Positions 9,571-18,669 of a stretch of 64,000 bases of DNA are shown here, one piece after another. Numbering within the stretch: position 1 is the stretch's first letter; every line of letters starts with the position of its first letter. Source of the stretch: Brevibacillus thermoruber 423 (GTDB lineage Bacteria > Bacillota > Bacilli > Brevibacillales > Brevibacillaceae); NCBI RefSeq assembly GCF_000454065.1, contig NZ_KE695652.1, positions 457,291-521,290 on the forward strand, written 5' to 3'. The translations under genes and the position numbers were made by a program. The notes beneath the pieces were generated by a model. It had not been told where the DNA came from. It was given only the letters and a program-made list of their open reading frames with translations, and ran no database searches.

Positions 9571-10725
9571 ATGACACTGGATCTGCGTCCCATCCAGGCG
9601 GTGGACGTCCACTGCCACCCGTATCTGCAGCAGACATCCCCACTGTCGCCTGCAGAATTTGTTCGAAAGCTGTCCTTATCCGTTGTCCCCGGCATGTTCC
9701 AAACGGTGGAACGCGGCCATCCCAAGCGGCCCGTTCCCGGAACCAACATGTACACGCAGATCACCATTCAGCGCCTGGCAGCATATTTCGGCTGCGACCC
9801 GGTGCTGGAGGAGGTGGTGGCCTGGCGCAACCGGCAGGCGAGCGATCCGTGGGCGTACACCCGGGCCTTGTTCCGTGACGCCAACATCGCCGGACTGCTG
9901 CTGGACTTCGGCTATCCGCAGCCGCGTCTGTCCGGGCAGGCGTACGCCGACATGACAGGCGTGCCTTATTGGGAAGTGTACCGCATCGAGCCGGTCATGG
10001 TCAGGCTGCGGGACGAGTGCGGGGAGTTTGGTTCGTTTGCCGAGCGGTATCGGGCCGATCTGCGCGAGGCGTTGAAGGGGGAGCGCATTCTCGGGTTGAA
10101 AACGATCATCGCCTACCGCAGCGGTCTGGAGATCGGCCCGATGGACGAGCAGGCGGCAGCGGAGGAGTACGCGGCATTCTGCTCCGATCCGCGGGCAGCC
10201 GTAAAGGCGCTGCGCGATTACTGTCTGCACGTCGCCCTGGAAGAATGTACGGCAGCCGACAAGGCGATGCACATTCATACCGGCGTGGGCGACGGCGAGG
10301 TCGTGCTGACCAAGGCGAACCCCGCCTGTCTCCTGGATCTTCTGCGCGACAAGAAGTACATCGACACGAAGGTGCACCTGGTCCACGGCGGCTATCCGTG
10401 GGTGGAGGAGGCCGCCTTTATCGTCAGTGTGTTGCCCCGTGTCTACCTGGACATTTCCCTGCAGAATCCGTTTATCGGCCACGGGGTGGAGCGGATTCTC
10501 TCGCACGTCTTTGAATTTGCGCCGTTTTCCAAGGTGATGTACGGTTCGGACGCGTTTACCCTGCCGGAGATGAACTGGCTGGGCGTGCACTTGTTCAAGG
10601 AGTGCTTCACGCGCGTGCTGGAAGGGTGGATTGCGCGTGACTACATGGATGTCGACGTGGCCCTGCACATCGCCGAAGGGGTGCTGTACCGTAATTTTAC
10701 CGAGGTGTACGAGATTGCCTGGTGA
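9571..10725 (+). CDS. Amidohydrolase 2-family protein
   Basis: This is a TIM-barrel metal-dependent hydrolase. The metal-binding HxH is in VDVHCHPY at the N-terminus, with further ligands in MHIHTG and HLVHGGYPW and an acidic residue in MYGSDAF. AAAGGAGG (9557-9564) favours ATG 9571 over the adjacent ATG 9568. It is followed by a permease and a glutamine-synthetase-like enzyme. Amidohydrolase and synthetase domains are fused in FluG-type proteins, so the pair probably acts in one pathway, perhaps hydrolysing a gamma-glutamyl or related amide. The substrate is not deducible. Confidence 0.85.
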   Translation: MTLDLRPIQAVDVHCHPYLQQTSPLSPAEFVRKLSLSVVPGMFQTVERGHPKRPVPGTNMYTQITIQRLAAYFGCDPVLEEVVAWRNRQASDPWAYTRALFRDANIAGLLLDFGYPQPRLSGQAYADMTGVPYWEVYRIEPVMVRLRDECGEFGSFAERYRADLREALKGERILGLKTIIAYRSGLEIGPMDEQAAAEEYAAFCSDPRAAVKALRDYCLHVALEECTAADKAMHIHTGVGDGEVVLTKANPACLLDLLRDKKYIDTKVHLVHGGYPWVEEAAFIVSVLPRVYLDISLQNPFIGHGVERILSHVFEFAPFSKVMYGSDAFTLPEMNWLGVHLFKECFTRVLEGWIARDYMDVDVALHIAEGVLYRNFTEVYEIAW

Positions 10726-10736
10726 GGTGGGCTTGC

Positions 10737-12065
10737 ATGATTGAGCAATTCGGTTACAAGCAGGAGCTGAAGCGCGCGCTCAGCTTTTGGGATCTGCTCG
10801 TGTACGGCTTGATCTTTATGGTGCCGATTGCGCCGTTCGGCGTCTACGGCTACGTCGCCGAAGCCTCGAAAGGCATGGTGGCATTGGCCTACCTGATCGG
10901 CATGGCCGGGATGATCTTTACGGCGTTGAGCTATGCGCGCATGTCGGAGGCGTTTCCCGTCGCCGGGTCGGTCTACGCGTACGCGCAGCGCGGCATCCAC
11001 GAAACCGTGGGCTTCATCTCCGGCTGGGCGATCCTGCTGGACTACATCCTGATCCCTTCCCTCTGTTACGTGGTGAGCGCCAACGCGCTGACGTCCCTTG
11101 TTCCGGCGATTCCCGCCTGGGTTTGGATCGTGCTCTTTCTCGCCGTCAACACGGTGATCAACGTGCGCGGCGTGGAGTTCACGGCGAGAGCCAACAAGAT
11201 CACGCTGATCATCCTGTTCGCCGTGCTGGTGTTGTTTCTGATTACCGGCGTCACTGCGCTGCTGGGGAGCGGCGGTTTTACTGTCAAGCCGATCTATGAC
11301 GCGGAACATTTTGACCTGAATCTGGTGATGAGTGCGGTCTCCATCGCGGTTCTCTCGTTTCTCGGGTTTGACGCGATTTCCACGCTCTCCGAAGAGGTGA
11401 AGGGGGGCAGCAAGGCGGTCGGGCGGGCAAGCGTGGCCGCACTCTTCACTGTCGGTTTTCTGTTTATCGCGCAGACCTGGGTGGCGAGCGATCTGGGGCG
11501 CGGCATGCAGGTTGCCAGTCTCGACACGGCTTTCTACGAAATCGCCGGCGCCGCCGGAGGGGTGTGGCTGAAGACGGTGTCCATCCTCGCCACCGTTTTG
11601 TCGTGGGGCATCTCTGCGGCGCTGGTGGCGCAGGCGGCCATTTCCCGCATCCTGTTTTCGATGGGGCGCGACCGCAAGCTTCCCGCTGTTTTGGCCAAGG
11701 TCCATCCCCGGTACCAAACGCCCTACGTAAGCACCATGCTCGTCGCGGTGGTGTCGCTGATCGTCAGTCTCGGCTTTCAAGACCACATGCCGCTGCTCAC
11801 CAATCTGGTCAACTTCGGGGCGCTCACCGGTTTTGTGGTGCTCCATCTGTCCGTCATTATCCATTTCACCATCCGCCAAAAATCCCGGCAGGTTATTGCC
11901 CATTTGCTCTGCCCACTGATCGGCATGGGCGTGATCGCCTACGTGATGGCCTCCATGGAACCGCTGGCGATCAAGGCGGGAATCGTCTGGCTGGCTCTGG
12001 GGGCAGTGTACCTCTTCATCCGCAGCCGCGTGTTCAAGGACAAGTCGACGACGATGGAATGGTGA
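10737..12065 (+). CDS. APC-family amino acid or polyamine permease
   Basis: This 442-residue integral membrane transporter has about 12 hydrophobic segments and the N-terminal APC pattern LKRALSFWDLLVYGLIFMVP. A conserved FLGFDAISTLSEEVKG block follows. ATG 10737 has GAGGTGGG upstream. Lying between the amidohydrolase and the GS-like ligase, it probably imports the operon's substrate (compare the PuuP-PuuA pairing in polyamine use). Confidence 0.88.
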   Translation: MIEQFGYKQELKRALSFWDLLVYGLIFMVPIAPFGVYGYVAEASKGMVALAYLIGMAGMIFTALSYARMSEAFPVAGSVYAYAQRGIHETVGFISGWAILLDYILIPSLCYVVSANALTSLVPAIPAWVWIVLFLAVNTVINVRGVEFTARANKITLIILFAVLVLFLITGVTALLGSGGFTVKPIYDAEHFDLNLVMSAVSIAVLSFLGFDAISTLSEEVKGGSKAVGRASVAALFTVGFLFIAQTWVASDLGRGMQVASLDTAFYEIAGAAGGVWLKTVSILATVLSWGISAALVAQAAISRILFSMGRDRKLPAVLAKVHPRYQTPYVSTMLVAVVSLIVSLGFQDHMPLLTNLVNFGALTGFVVLHLSVIIHFTIRQKSRQVIAHLLCPLIGMGVIAYVMASMEPLAIKAGIVWLALGAVYLFIRSRVFKDKSTTMEW

Positions 12066-12110
12066 ACTTTTTCGCATGCAGCAGATTACAGGGAAGGAGA
12101 GAAACGCACG

Positions 12111-13457
12111 ATGTACACAGCGGACGATGTCATGAAGATTGTGAAAGAACGGGAGATCGAATTCATTCGCGTGGAGTTTCTGGACTACGCCGGGCTGACC
12201 CGGGGCAGAACCATCCGCCCGGACAATTTGCGGGACGCGATGGAGCGAGGCATCAACTTCAGTACGGCCATCATGAGTTTCGACAGCTTCGACGAGTACA
12301 TTCCCAACCCGATGTACGGGGCCGGGGACGGTGACTTTTTTGCCGTGCCGGACCCCGCCACCTTTGCCGTCCTGCCCTACCGCAGCAAGACGGCCCGCAT
12401 GTTTTGCGACCTGGTGGACGAAAACGGCGACCCCTGGCCGGGCTGTCCCCGCCATGCGCTGAAGCGGCTACTGGCGGAAGTGGAGTCGGTTATGGGAGGC
12501 AGGATGTACATGGCCTACGAGCAAGAGGCCTACCTGCTGCGGGAGGAGAACGGCCGGCTCGTCCCCGCCGACGACAGCCACTGTTTTTCCTCCGACGGCG
12601 TCGATATCCAGGAGGATTTCGTCCAGTCGTTCGTTCACGCGCTGGAGGCGATGGGCGTGCGGACCGAACAGATTTCCAGCGAATACGGCCCGGGCCAACT
12701 GGAAGTCAACCTGCGCTACACCCATGCCTTACAGGCGACGGATGACCAGGTGACGTTCAAGCAGGTGTTCAAGCAGATCGCCCGCGACAAGGGACTGATC
12801 GGCACGCTGATGCCCAAGCCGTTCGAGCACCTGGCCGGCAGCGGCCTGCACGTGCACATCAGCCTGTACAACGACGCGGGAGAGAACCTGTTTGCCGACA
12901 ACACCGACCCGCGCGGTTTGGATTTGTCGGAAAAAGCGTACCATTTTATCGGCGGCCTGCTCAAACACGGCCGCTCCCTGATCGCCATCGGAGCGCCGAG
13001 CATCAATTCGTACAAGCGAATGCGGCCGGGCACGTGGGCACCGGCCCACATCTGCTACGGCGCAGGCAATCGCTCCGTCCTGGTGCGCATCCCGGAGAAG
13101 CGGCGCACTCGCCGGTTTGAATTCCGCGGGGGAGACGGCACCTGCAATCCATACCTGCTGTCCGCCTGTCTCGTGGCGGCCGGCCTCGACGGCATTCACA
13201 ATCGCATTCATCCCGGCGAACCGGCGAGTGATGACGTCAGTTGGCTCACCGAGGCGCAGATGCAGGAACGGGGGATTGCCCGCCTGCCGCGGACGCTGGA
13301 GGAGGCGATGGACAGCCTGAGTCAGGACACCATTTTGGCTCAGGCGATCGGCCGCGAGATCTGGGAAGAGTATATCAAGGTAAAGCGTACGGAATGGGAG
13401 AAATACACCCGGCACGTAAGCGACTGGGAACGCCGGCTGTTTGCGCAGCGGTTTTGA
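12111..13457 (+). CDS. Glutamine synthetase-family ligase, probably gamma-glutamylpolyamine synthetase-like
   Basis: This 448-residue protein has the GS fold: an N-terminal beta-grasp (FLDYAGLTRGRTI), metal ligands in AYEQEAYLL and SSEYGPGQLEVN, GSGLHVHISL, and the catalytic RRFEFRGGDGTCNPYL. It is not the central glnA: the glnA C-terminal adenylylation/feedback region and the glnR neighbour are absent. The sigma-54-linked permease/amidohydrolase context fits an amine-glutamylating enzyme. A GAAGGAGAG site precedes the start. Confidence 0.85.
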   Translation: MYTADDVMKIVKEREIEFIRVEFLDYAGLTRGRTIRPDNLRDAMERGINFSTAIMSFDSFDEYIPNPMYGAGDGDFFAVPDPATFAVLPYRSKTARMFCDLVDENGDPWPGCPRHALKRLLAEVESVMGGRMYMAYEQEAYLLREENGRLVPADDSHCFSSDGVDIQEDFVQSFVHALEAMGVRTEQISSEYGPGQLEVNLRYTHALQATDDQVTFKQVFKQIARDKGLIGTLMPKPFEHLAGSGLHVHISLYNDAGENLFADNTDPRGLDLSEKAYHFIGGLLKHGRSLIAIGAPSINSYKRMRPGTWAPAHICYGAGNRSVLVRIPEKRRTRRFEFRGGDGTCNPYLLSACLVAAGLDGIHNRIHPGEPASDDVSWLTEAQMQERGIARLPRTLEEAMDSLSQDTILAQAIGREIWEEYIKVKRTEWEKYTRHVSDWERRLFAQRF

Positions 13458-13924
13458 CCAGAAAGGGACGCAGGCGAACGGAACACGCTCTTCTTCGGCG
13501 GGATGCCGGGGAGGAGCTTCTTTGTTCTTCGACAAACAGCCGTTCTGTGATAAACTATTACAGTTGCGGGCCATCTCGAAACGCTGCCTGCTTCGCGATC
13601 GGTCTTGCCATGGACGTGCCTCTGTACCGCAGGCGGGACGACGAACCATGCAAGCGGCGCAGACTTTTTTCCGTCTGCCAAAAACGGGCAGCATCGGGTT
13701 AGTCTATGCCTGGTGGGGAAAGGTCTTCGTTCGGCCGTTATTCTATGGTACACTTATCTCACATTGGGTTTTACGCAGATGACTCGCTCCTGTTTCCCAG
13801 CAGGGGCTTTCTTTCAGGGCCCCCGCCCGGCGGCGACACGGGCCCGCTCGGCAGGCGGCAGCGCCGGACGCAGCGGGTGTGTGATCGCATGCGCCGGACG
13901 GGTTTTTAAGGAGGAACCATCAGT
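13458..13924 (+). promoter_or_regulatory. 467-bp intergenic region before smc with a probable promoter
   Basis: I see no gene here. A SigA-like promoter TCGACA-N16-TAAACT lies at 13529-13556, and a weaker TATGGTACACT lies near 13744. A strong AAGGAGG lies just before the smc start. The sequence between is GC-rich and short frames show no protein features. Confidence 0.5.
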
Positions 13925-16900
13925 ATGTATTTGAAACGCCTGGAACTGGTTGGGTTCAAATCGTTCGCCGACCGGACCGAGTTGGAATTCGTGCCCGGAG
14001 TGACTGCGGTCGTCGGGCCGAACGGAAGCGGCAAGAGCAACGTGTCCGACTCGATCCGCTGGGTGCTCGGCGAACAGAGCGCCAAATCGCTGCGCGGGGC
14101 AAAGATGGAAGACATCATCTTCGCCGGAAGCGATACGCGCAAACCGCTCAACTTCGCAGAAGTGACGTTGACGCTGGACAATACCGACCGTTCTCTCGAC
14201 GTGGAATATACGGAAGTCTCTGTCACCCGCCGGGTCTACCGTTCGGGTGAGAGTGAATACTACATAAACAACCGGGCCTGCCGGCTCAAGGACATCATGG
14301 AGCTGTTCATGGACACAGGTCTCGGCAAAGAGGCCTACTCCATCATCGGGCAGGGAAAAATCGAGGAGATTCTGAGCACCAAGGCGGAGGACCGCCGCGG
14401 CATTTTTGAAGAAGCGGCCGGCATCGTCAAGTACAAAACCCGCAAGCGGGAAGCGGAGAAGAAACTGGACGAGACGGAACAAAACCTCGTGCGGATTCAC
14501 GACATCGTCAGCGAGATCAACGAACAGATCGGTCCGTTGAAGGAGCAGGCGGACACCGCCCGCAGATACAACGAACTGCGTCAGACGCTGATGGAGCACG
14601 AGGTGGCGCTCTACGTCCAGCAGATCGAAGCGGCGCACGCCAAATGGGAGGAAGCGAGCCGCCGCGTGCAGGAGCTGCGGGAGCAGTTGGCCGGACAGAC
14701 GGCCCAGGCCTCGAAGCGGGAAGCCGACCTGGAGCAGGCCCGCTTTCACGTCAGCCAGATTGACCAGTCGATCGAGGAACTGCAGCAAGTGCTGCTTTCC
14801 GTGAGCGAAGAGACGGAGAAAGTGGAAGGTCAGCGGGAAGTGCTCAAGGAACGGCTGCGCAACCTGGCCGCCAACCGGCAGCAGACGATGGAACAGATGC
14901 ACCGCATCACGGAAAAGCGGCACGCCGTCGAGGCCGAGCTGGCAGAAGAACAGCAGCGGGTCGAGGAAACCAGGCGGCGCATGGCCGATGCACAGGCGTC
15001 GCTGAAGGAGGCGGAAGACCAGTTTTCCGCCATGATCCAGTCGCTCACCGACGACGTGGAGCGATTGAAAGGGGACTACTTTGAAAAACTGAACGCGATG
15101 GCCAATCTGCGCAACGAAATCCGCCACCAGCAGCAGTTGAGCCAGACCAGCCAGGCCCGGGCGGAGCGGCTGGAGCAGGAAAAAGAGCGGCTCAATCAGG
15201 AAGAGGCGGCCCGCCAGGCCAAGCTGGCCGAGCTGAACGAACAGCTTCAGGAGGTTGACCGGTCGATTCAGGAGACACTCACCCGTTACAAGGAATCGAT
15301 CGAGCGGATTCGCGAGGGACAAGCCCGCCTGGAGGCGTCCCGCCGGGAACTGCGTCAGTGGGAGCAGAAGCGGGAAGCGGCCAAATCGCGGCTCGACCTG
15401 TTGAGGGAGATGCAGGCGGAATTTGCCGGGTTCCAGCAGGGGGTCAAGGAAATCCTCAAGGCCCGCGAGCGCGGCTTTGCAGGGATTCACGGGGCCGTCG
15501 CCGAACTGGTCACGGTGCCGGAAAAGTACGAGACTGCCGTGGAGGTGGCGCTGGGCGGCGCCCTGCAGAACGTGGTCGTCGACGACGAAGCTGCCGGCCG
15601 GGCGGCGATCGCCTACCTGAAACAGCACAATGCGGGACGGGCTACCTTCCTGCCGCTGGACGTCATCCGGCCGCGCAGCCTGCAGCCGGACGAGAAGCGG
15701 CTGTTGGGCAGGCAGGACGGCGTGGCCGGCATCGCCAGCGAACTGGTCTCGTTTGAGGAGACGTACCGTCCCATTGTCGAATCCCTGTTGGGCAATGTCA
15801 TCGTCACAGAGACGCTGGAGCAGGCCAACCGCGTGGCGCGGGCGCTGAACTACCGCTGCCGCGTCGTCACGCTGGAAGGGGACATCGTCAACGCCGGCGG
15901 TTCCATGACCGGGGGCGCGCTGAAAAAGAATACGACCAACCTGCTGGGCCGCAGCCGTCAGGCGGAAGAGCTGGAGGCGCAGATGGCCGAGATCGAAGAG
16001 GCCATTGCCGGGCATACTACGCGTATGGAACAACTGGCCGAAGAACTCAAGCGGATCGAGCAGGAGCAGGAGCAGCTTCGCACCCAGGGGGAATCGCTGC
16101 GGCTGAAGGAACAGGAAGTAAAGGGGCTGCTTCAGCAGACGGAAGCGGAAGGCCGCTCGCTGGCGGAACGGGCCATGCTCGTCGATCAGGACGTCGCGGG
16201 GTACCGCCGGGAGATGGAGGAAGCCGGACGGAAACTGGCGGAACTGGAGGCCGCCCTGGCCGTCATGGAAGAAGAAGAGAAGCAGTTGTCCGAACGGATC
16301 GCCGCCGCCGAAGCGAAGCGGCAGGAGCAGCTCGAATCCAAGGAAGAGATGAACCAGAAGATCACCAGCCTGAAGGTGCTGGACGCCCAGGTCAAGCAGG
16401 AACACCAGTCCCGCGTGGAGCAGTTGGAGCGGCTCGCGGAACAGCGCGCGTCGCTTCTGCGGGAGTGGGAGGAATTGAACCGGACGCTGGCCTCGCTGGA
16501 CGAGCTGGAGCGGACCAACGAGTCGTCCAGCGGCGAACTGGAGCAGAAGATCGCCGAGCTGCGGCAGGACAAGGAGCGCGTCGCGGGACTGATCCAGGAG
16601 CGGCGTAGCGAGAGGGCCACGCTCTACCATCAGCAGGAGCAGGTGGAGCAGGAGGTCAGGGAAATCCGCAAGCAGGTGAAGGCGCTCGAGGAAGGACTGC
16701 ATCAGGAAGAGGTGAAGGCCAACCGCTTCGAGGTGGAACTGGATCACCTCCTGAACAAACTCTCCGAAGAATACGAAATCAGCTACGACCTGGCCAAGCA
16801 GAAATACCCGCCCCGCGGCGACATGGCGGAGGAGCAGCAGATCGTCAACCGCCTGAAAAAAGAGATCGCCGCGCTGGGCACGGTCAACCTGGGTGCCATC

Positions 16901-17497
16901 GAAGAGTACGAGCGGCTCTTTGAGCGCCATCAGTTCCTGAGCGCGCAGGAGGCCGACCTGAACGAGGCCAAGGCGATGCTCTATCAAGTGATCGAAGAGA
17001 TGGACACCGAGATGTCCCGCCGTTTCAAAGAGACGTTTGATGCCATCCGGGAACAGTTCCGCGACGTGTTCGTGCAGCTGTTCGGCGGAGGACGCGCCGA
17101 CCTGCTGCTGTCCAATCCGGACAACCTGCTGGAGACGGGGATTGACATCGTCGCGCAGCCGCCCGGCAAAAAGCTGCAAAACCTGGCGCTCCTGTCCGGC
17201 GGCGAACGGGCGCTGACCGCGATGGCTCTCCTGTTTGCCATTCTGCGGGTCAAGCCGGTGCCGTTCTGCGTGCTGGACGAGGTGGAGGCGGCGCTGGACG
17301 AAGCCAACGTCAACCGATTCGCCGAGTACATGCACCAGTTCAGCAGCCAGACGCAGTTCATCTGTGTCACCCACCGCAAGGGGACGATGGAGAGCGCCGA
17401 TGTGCTGTACGGGGTGACGATGCAGGAAGGCGGCGTGTCCAAAATCGTCTCGGTCAAGCTAGAGGATACCAAAACATTCATCGAATCCGCTTCGTAA
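13925..17497 (+). CDS. smc: Chromosome segregation ATPase SMC
   Basis: SMC is the core of bacterial condensin, compacting and separating origins with ScpA and ScpB. The 1190-residue length is standard. Walker A GPNGSGKS is at residues 31-38. Long coiled coils flank a hinge (about 510-680, with GGSMTGG near its end). The C-terminal head has the LLSGGERAL signature and Walker B FCVLDEVEAALDEAN. It is followed by ftsY. Confidence 0.98.
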   Translation: MYLKRLELVGFKSFADRTELEFVPGVTAVVGPNGSGKSNVSDSIRWVLGEQSAKSLRGAKMEDIIFAGSDTRKPLNFAEVTLTLDNTDRSLDVEYTEVSVTRRVYRSGESEYYINNRACRLKDIMELFMDTGLGKEAYSIIGQGKIEEILSTKAEDRRGIFEEAAGIVKYKTRKREAEKKLDETEQNLVRIHDIVSEINEQIGPLKEQADTARRYNELRQTLMEHEVALYVQQIEAAHAKWEEASRRVQELREQLAGQTAQASKREADLEQARFHVSQIDQSIEELQQVLLSVSEETEKVEGQREVLKERLRNLAANRQQTMEQMHRITEKRHAVEAELAEEQQRVEETRRRMADAQASLKEAEDQFSAMIQSLTDDVERLKGDYFEKLNAMANLRNEIRHQQQLSQTSQARAERLEQEKERLNQEEAARQAKLAELNEQLQEVDRSIQETLTRYKESIERIREGQARLEASRRELRQWEQKREAAKSRLDLLREMQAEFAGFQQGVKEILKARERGFAGIHGAVAELVTVPEKYETAVEVALGGALQNVVVDDEAAGRAAIAYLKQHNAGRATFLPLDVIRPRSLQPDEKRLLGRQDGVAGIASELVSFEETYRPIVESLLGNVIVTETLEQANRVARALNYRCRVVTLEGDIVNAGGSMTGGALKKNTTNLLGRSRQAEELEAQMAEIEEAIAGHTTRMEQLAEELKRIEQEQEQLRTQGESLRLKEQEVKGLLQQTEAEGRSLAERAMLVDQDVAGYRREMEEAGRKLAELEAALAVMEEEEKQLSERIAAAEAKRQEQLESKEEMNQKITSLKVLDAQVKQEHQSRVEQLERLAEQRASLLREWEELNRTLASLDELERTNESSSGELEQKIAELRQDKERVAGLIQERRSERATLYHQQEQVEQEVREIRKQVKALEEGLHQEEVKANRFEVELDHLLNKLSEEYEISYDLAKQKYPPRGDMAEEQQIVNRLKKEIAALGTVNLGAIEEYERLFERHQFLSAQEADLNEAKAMLYQVIEEMDTEMSRRFKETFDAIREQFRDVFVQLFGGGRADLLLSNPDNLLETGIDIVAQPPGKKLQNLALLSGGERALTAMALLFAILRVKPVPFCVLDEVEAALDEANVNRFAEYMHQFSSQTQFICVTHRKGTMESADVLYGVTMQEGGVSKIVSVKLEDTKTFIESAS

Positions 17498-17509
17498 AGG
17501 GAGATGACC

Positions 17510-18511
17510 ATGAGCTTTTTCAAGCGTCTGCGTGACGCCATCGTGCAAAAGTCGGAGGCGGTTACGCAAAAATTTACCGAAGGTCTGGCCAAAACCAGGG
17601 ATCTGCTGGTGGAAAAGGTGGAAGATCTGGTTCGCCGGTACAAAAAAATCGACGACGATTTCTTTGACGAACTGGAAGAGATCCTGATCACGGCCGACGT
17701 CGGCGTCAACACCGTGATGGAGCTGATTGACGAACTGCGCGACGAGGTGCGCAAGCAAAAAATCGAGAACGCCATGGATCTGCAGCCGATCCTGTCGGAA
17801 AAGCTGGTCGCCCTGCTGAAAAACGACCAGAGCCGGGACGCCGGCTTGAACGTGCAGGACGGGCGGCTGAACGTCATCCTGTTCGTCGGCGTCAACGGCG
17901 TGGGCAAGACGACCACGATCGGCAAGATGGCTCACATGTTCAAACAGCAGGGGAAAAAGGTGCTGCTGGCGGCAGGGGATACGTTCCGGGCGGCCGCGAT
18001 CGAACAGCTCGAGGTGTGGGGCGAGCGCGTCGGTGTGGATGTGATCAAGCACCAGCAGGGAGCAGACCCCGCCGCCGTCATCTACGACGCCGTCCAGGCG
18101 GCCAAGTCGCGCGGCGTGGACGTACTCCTGTGCGACACGGCAGGACGCCTGCAAAACAAGGTGAACCTGATGGAAGAGCTGAGCAAGGTGCACCGCGTCG
18201 TGCAGCGGGAACTGCCGGGAGCCCCGCATGAGGTGCTGCTCGTGCTGGACGCGACGACGGGGCAAAACGCGCTCTCCCAGGCCAAGACGTTCGGCCAGGC
18301 GGCCGGCGTGACGGGCATTGTGCTGACCAAGCTGGACGGGACGGCCAAAGGCGGGATCGTCATCGCCATCCGCAACGAACTGAACATCCCCGTCAAATAC
18401 GTCGGCCTCGGGGAAAAGATGGACGACCTGCAGCCGTTTGACCCTGAGCAGTTTGTGCACGCGCTGTTTGCCGGGCTGATTGCGCAGGAGACCGCGGAGG
18501 AGCAGCAGTAA
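17510..18511 (+). CDS. ftsY: Signal recognition particle receptor FtsY
   Basis: FtsY is the membrane-associated GTPase that docks the SRP-ribosome complex. G1 is GVNGVGKTT (127-135), with GDTFRAAA, DTAGR and TKLDGTAKGG following. ATG 17510 is preferred to ATG 17504 because AAAGGGAG then has normal spacing, and it yields the typical N-terminus MSFFKRLRD. The acidic N-terminal A-domain is short, as in Bacilli. Confidence 0.97.
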   Translation: MSFFKRLRDAIVQKSEAVTQKFTEGLAKTRDLLVEKVEDLVRRYKKIDDDFFDELEEILITADVGVNTVMELIDELRDEVRKQKIENAMDLQPILSEKLVALLKNDQSRDAGLNVQDGRLNVILFVGVNGVGKTTTIGKMAHMFKQQGKKVLLAAGDTFRAAAIEQLEVWGERVGVDVIKHQQGADPAAVIYDAVQAAKSRGVDVLLCDTAGRLQNKVNLMEELSKVHRVVQRELPGAPHEVLLVLDATTGQNALSQAKTFGQAAGVTGIVLTKLDGTAKGGIVIAIRNELNIPVKYVGLGEKMDDLQPFDPEQFVHALFAGLIAQETAEEQQ

Positions 18512-18532
18512 CAAGATGCAGATAGGGACAGG

Positions 18533-18570
18533 AAACCTGTATCGCTTTTACGGCGATACGGGTTTTTTTT
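18533..18570 (+). terminator. Rho-independent terminator of smc-ftsY
   Basis: ACCTGTATCGC (18535-18545) pairs with GCGATACGGGT (18553-18563), with one G-U, and is followed by eight T. Confidence 0.92.
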
Positions 18571-18669
18571 CGTATGGGATGAACCGGAAGTTCCCCCATT
18601 CGTTTGTATGCCTGTCACCCTCGTAGGAAATACTCCCTATTTAGGGTGCACGAAAAGGCGGTGTGTCAT

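Noticed and set aside
10641..12455. 600-codon reverse-strand frame opposite the permease and GS-like genes
   Set aside because: Antisense shadow; low-complexity His/Gln/Asp/Arg composition.
13814..17374. Very long open frame on the reverse strand opposite smc (over 1100 codons)
   Set aside because: It is the antisense of a GC-rich coiled-coil gene; composition is Leu/Arg/His/Gln-rich without domains, and smc itself is certain.
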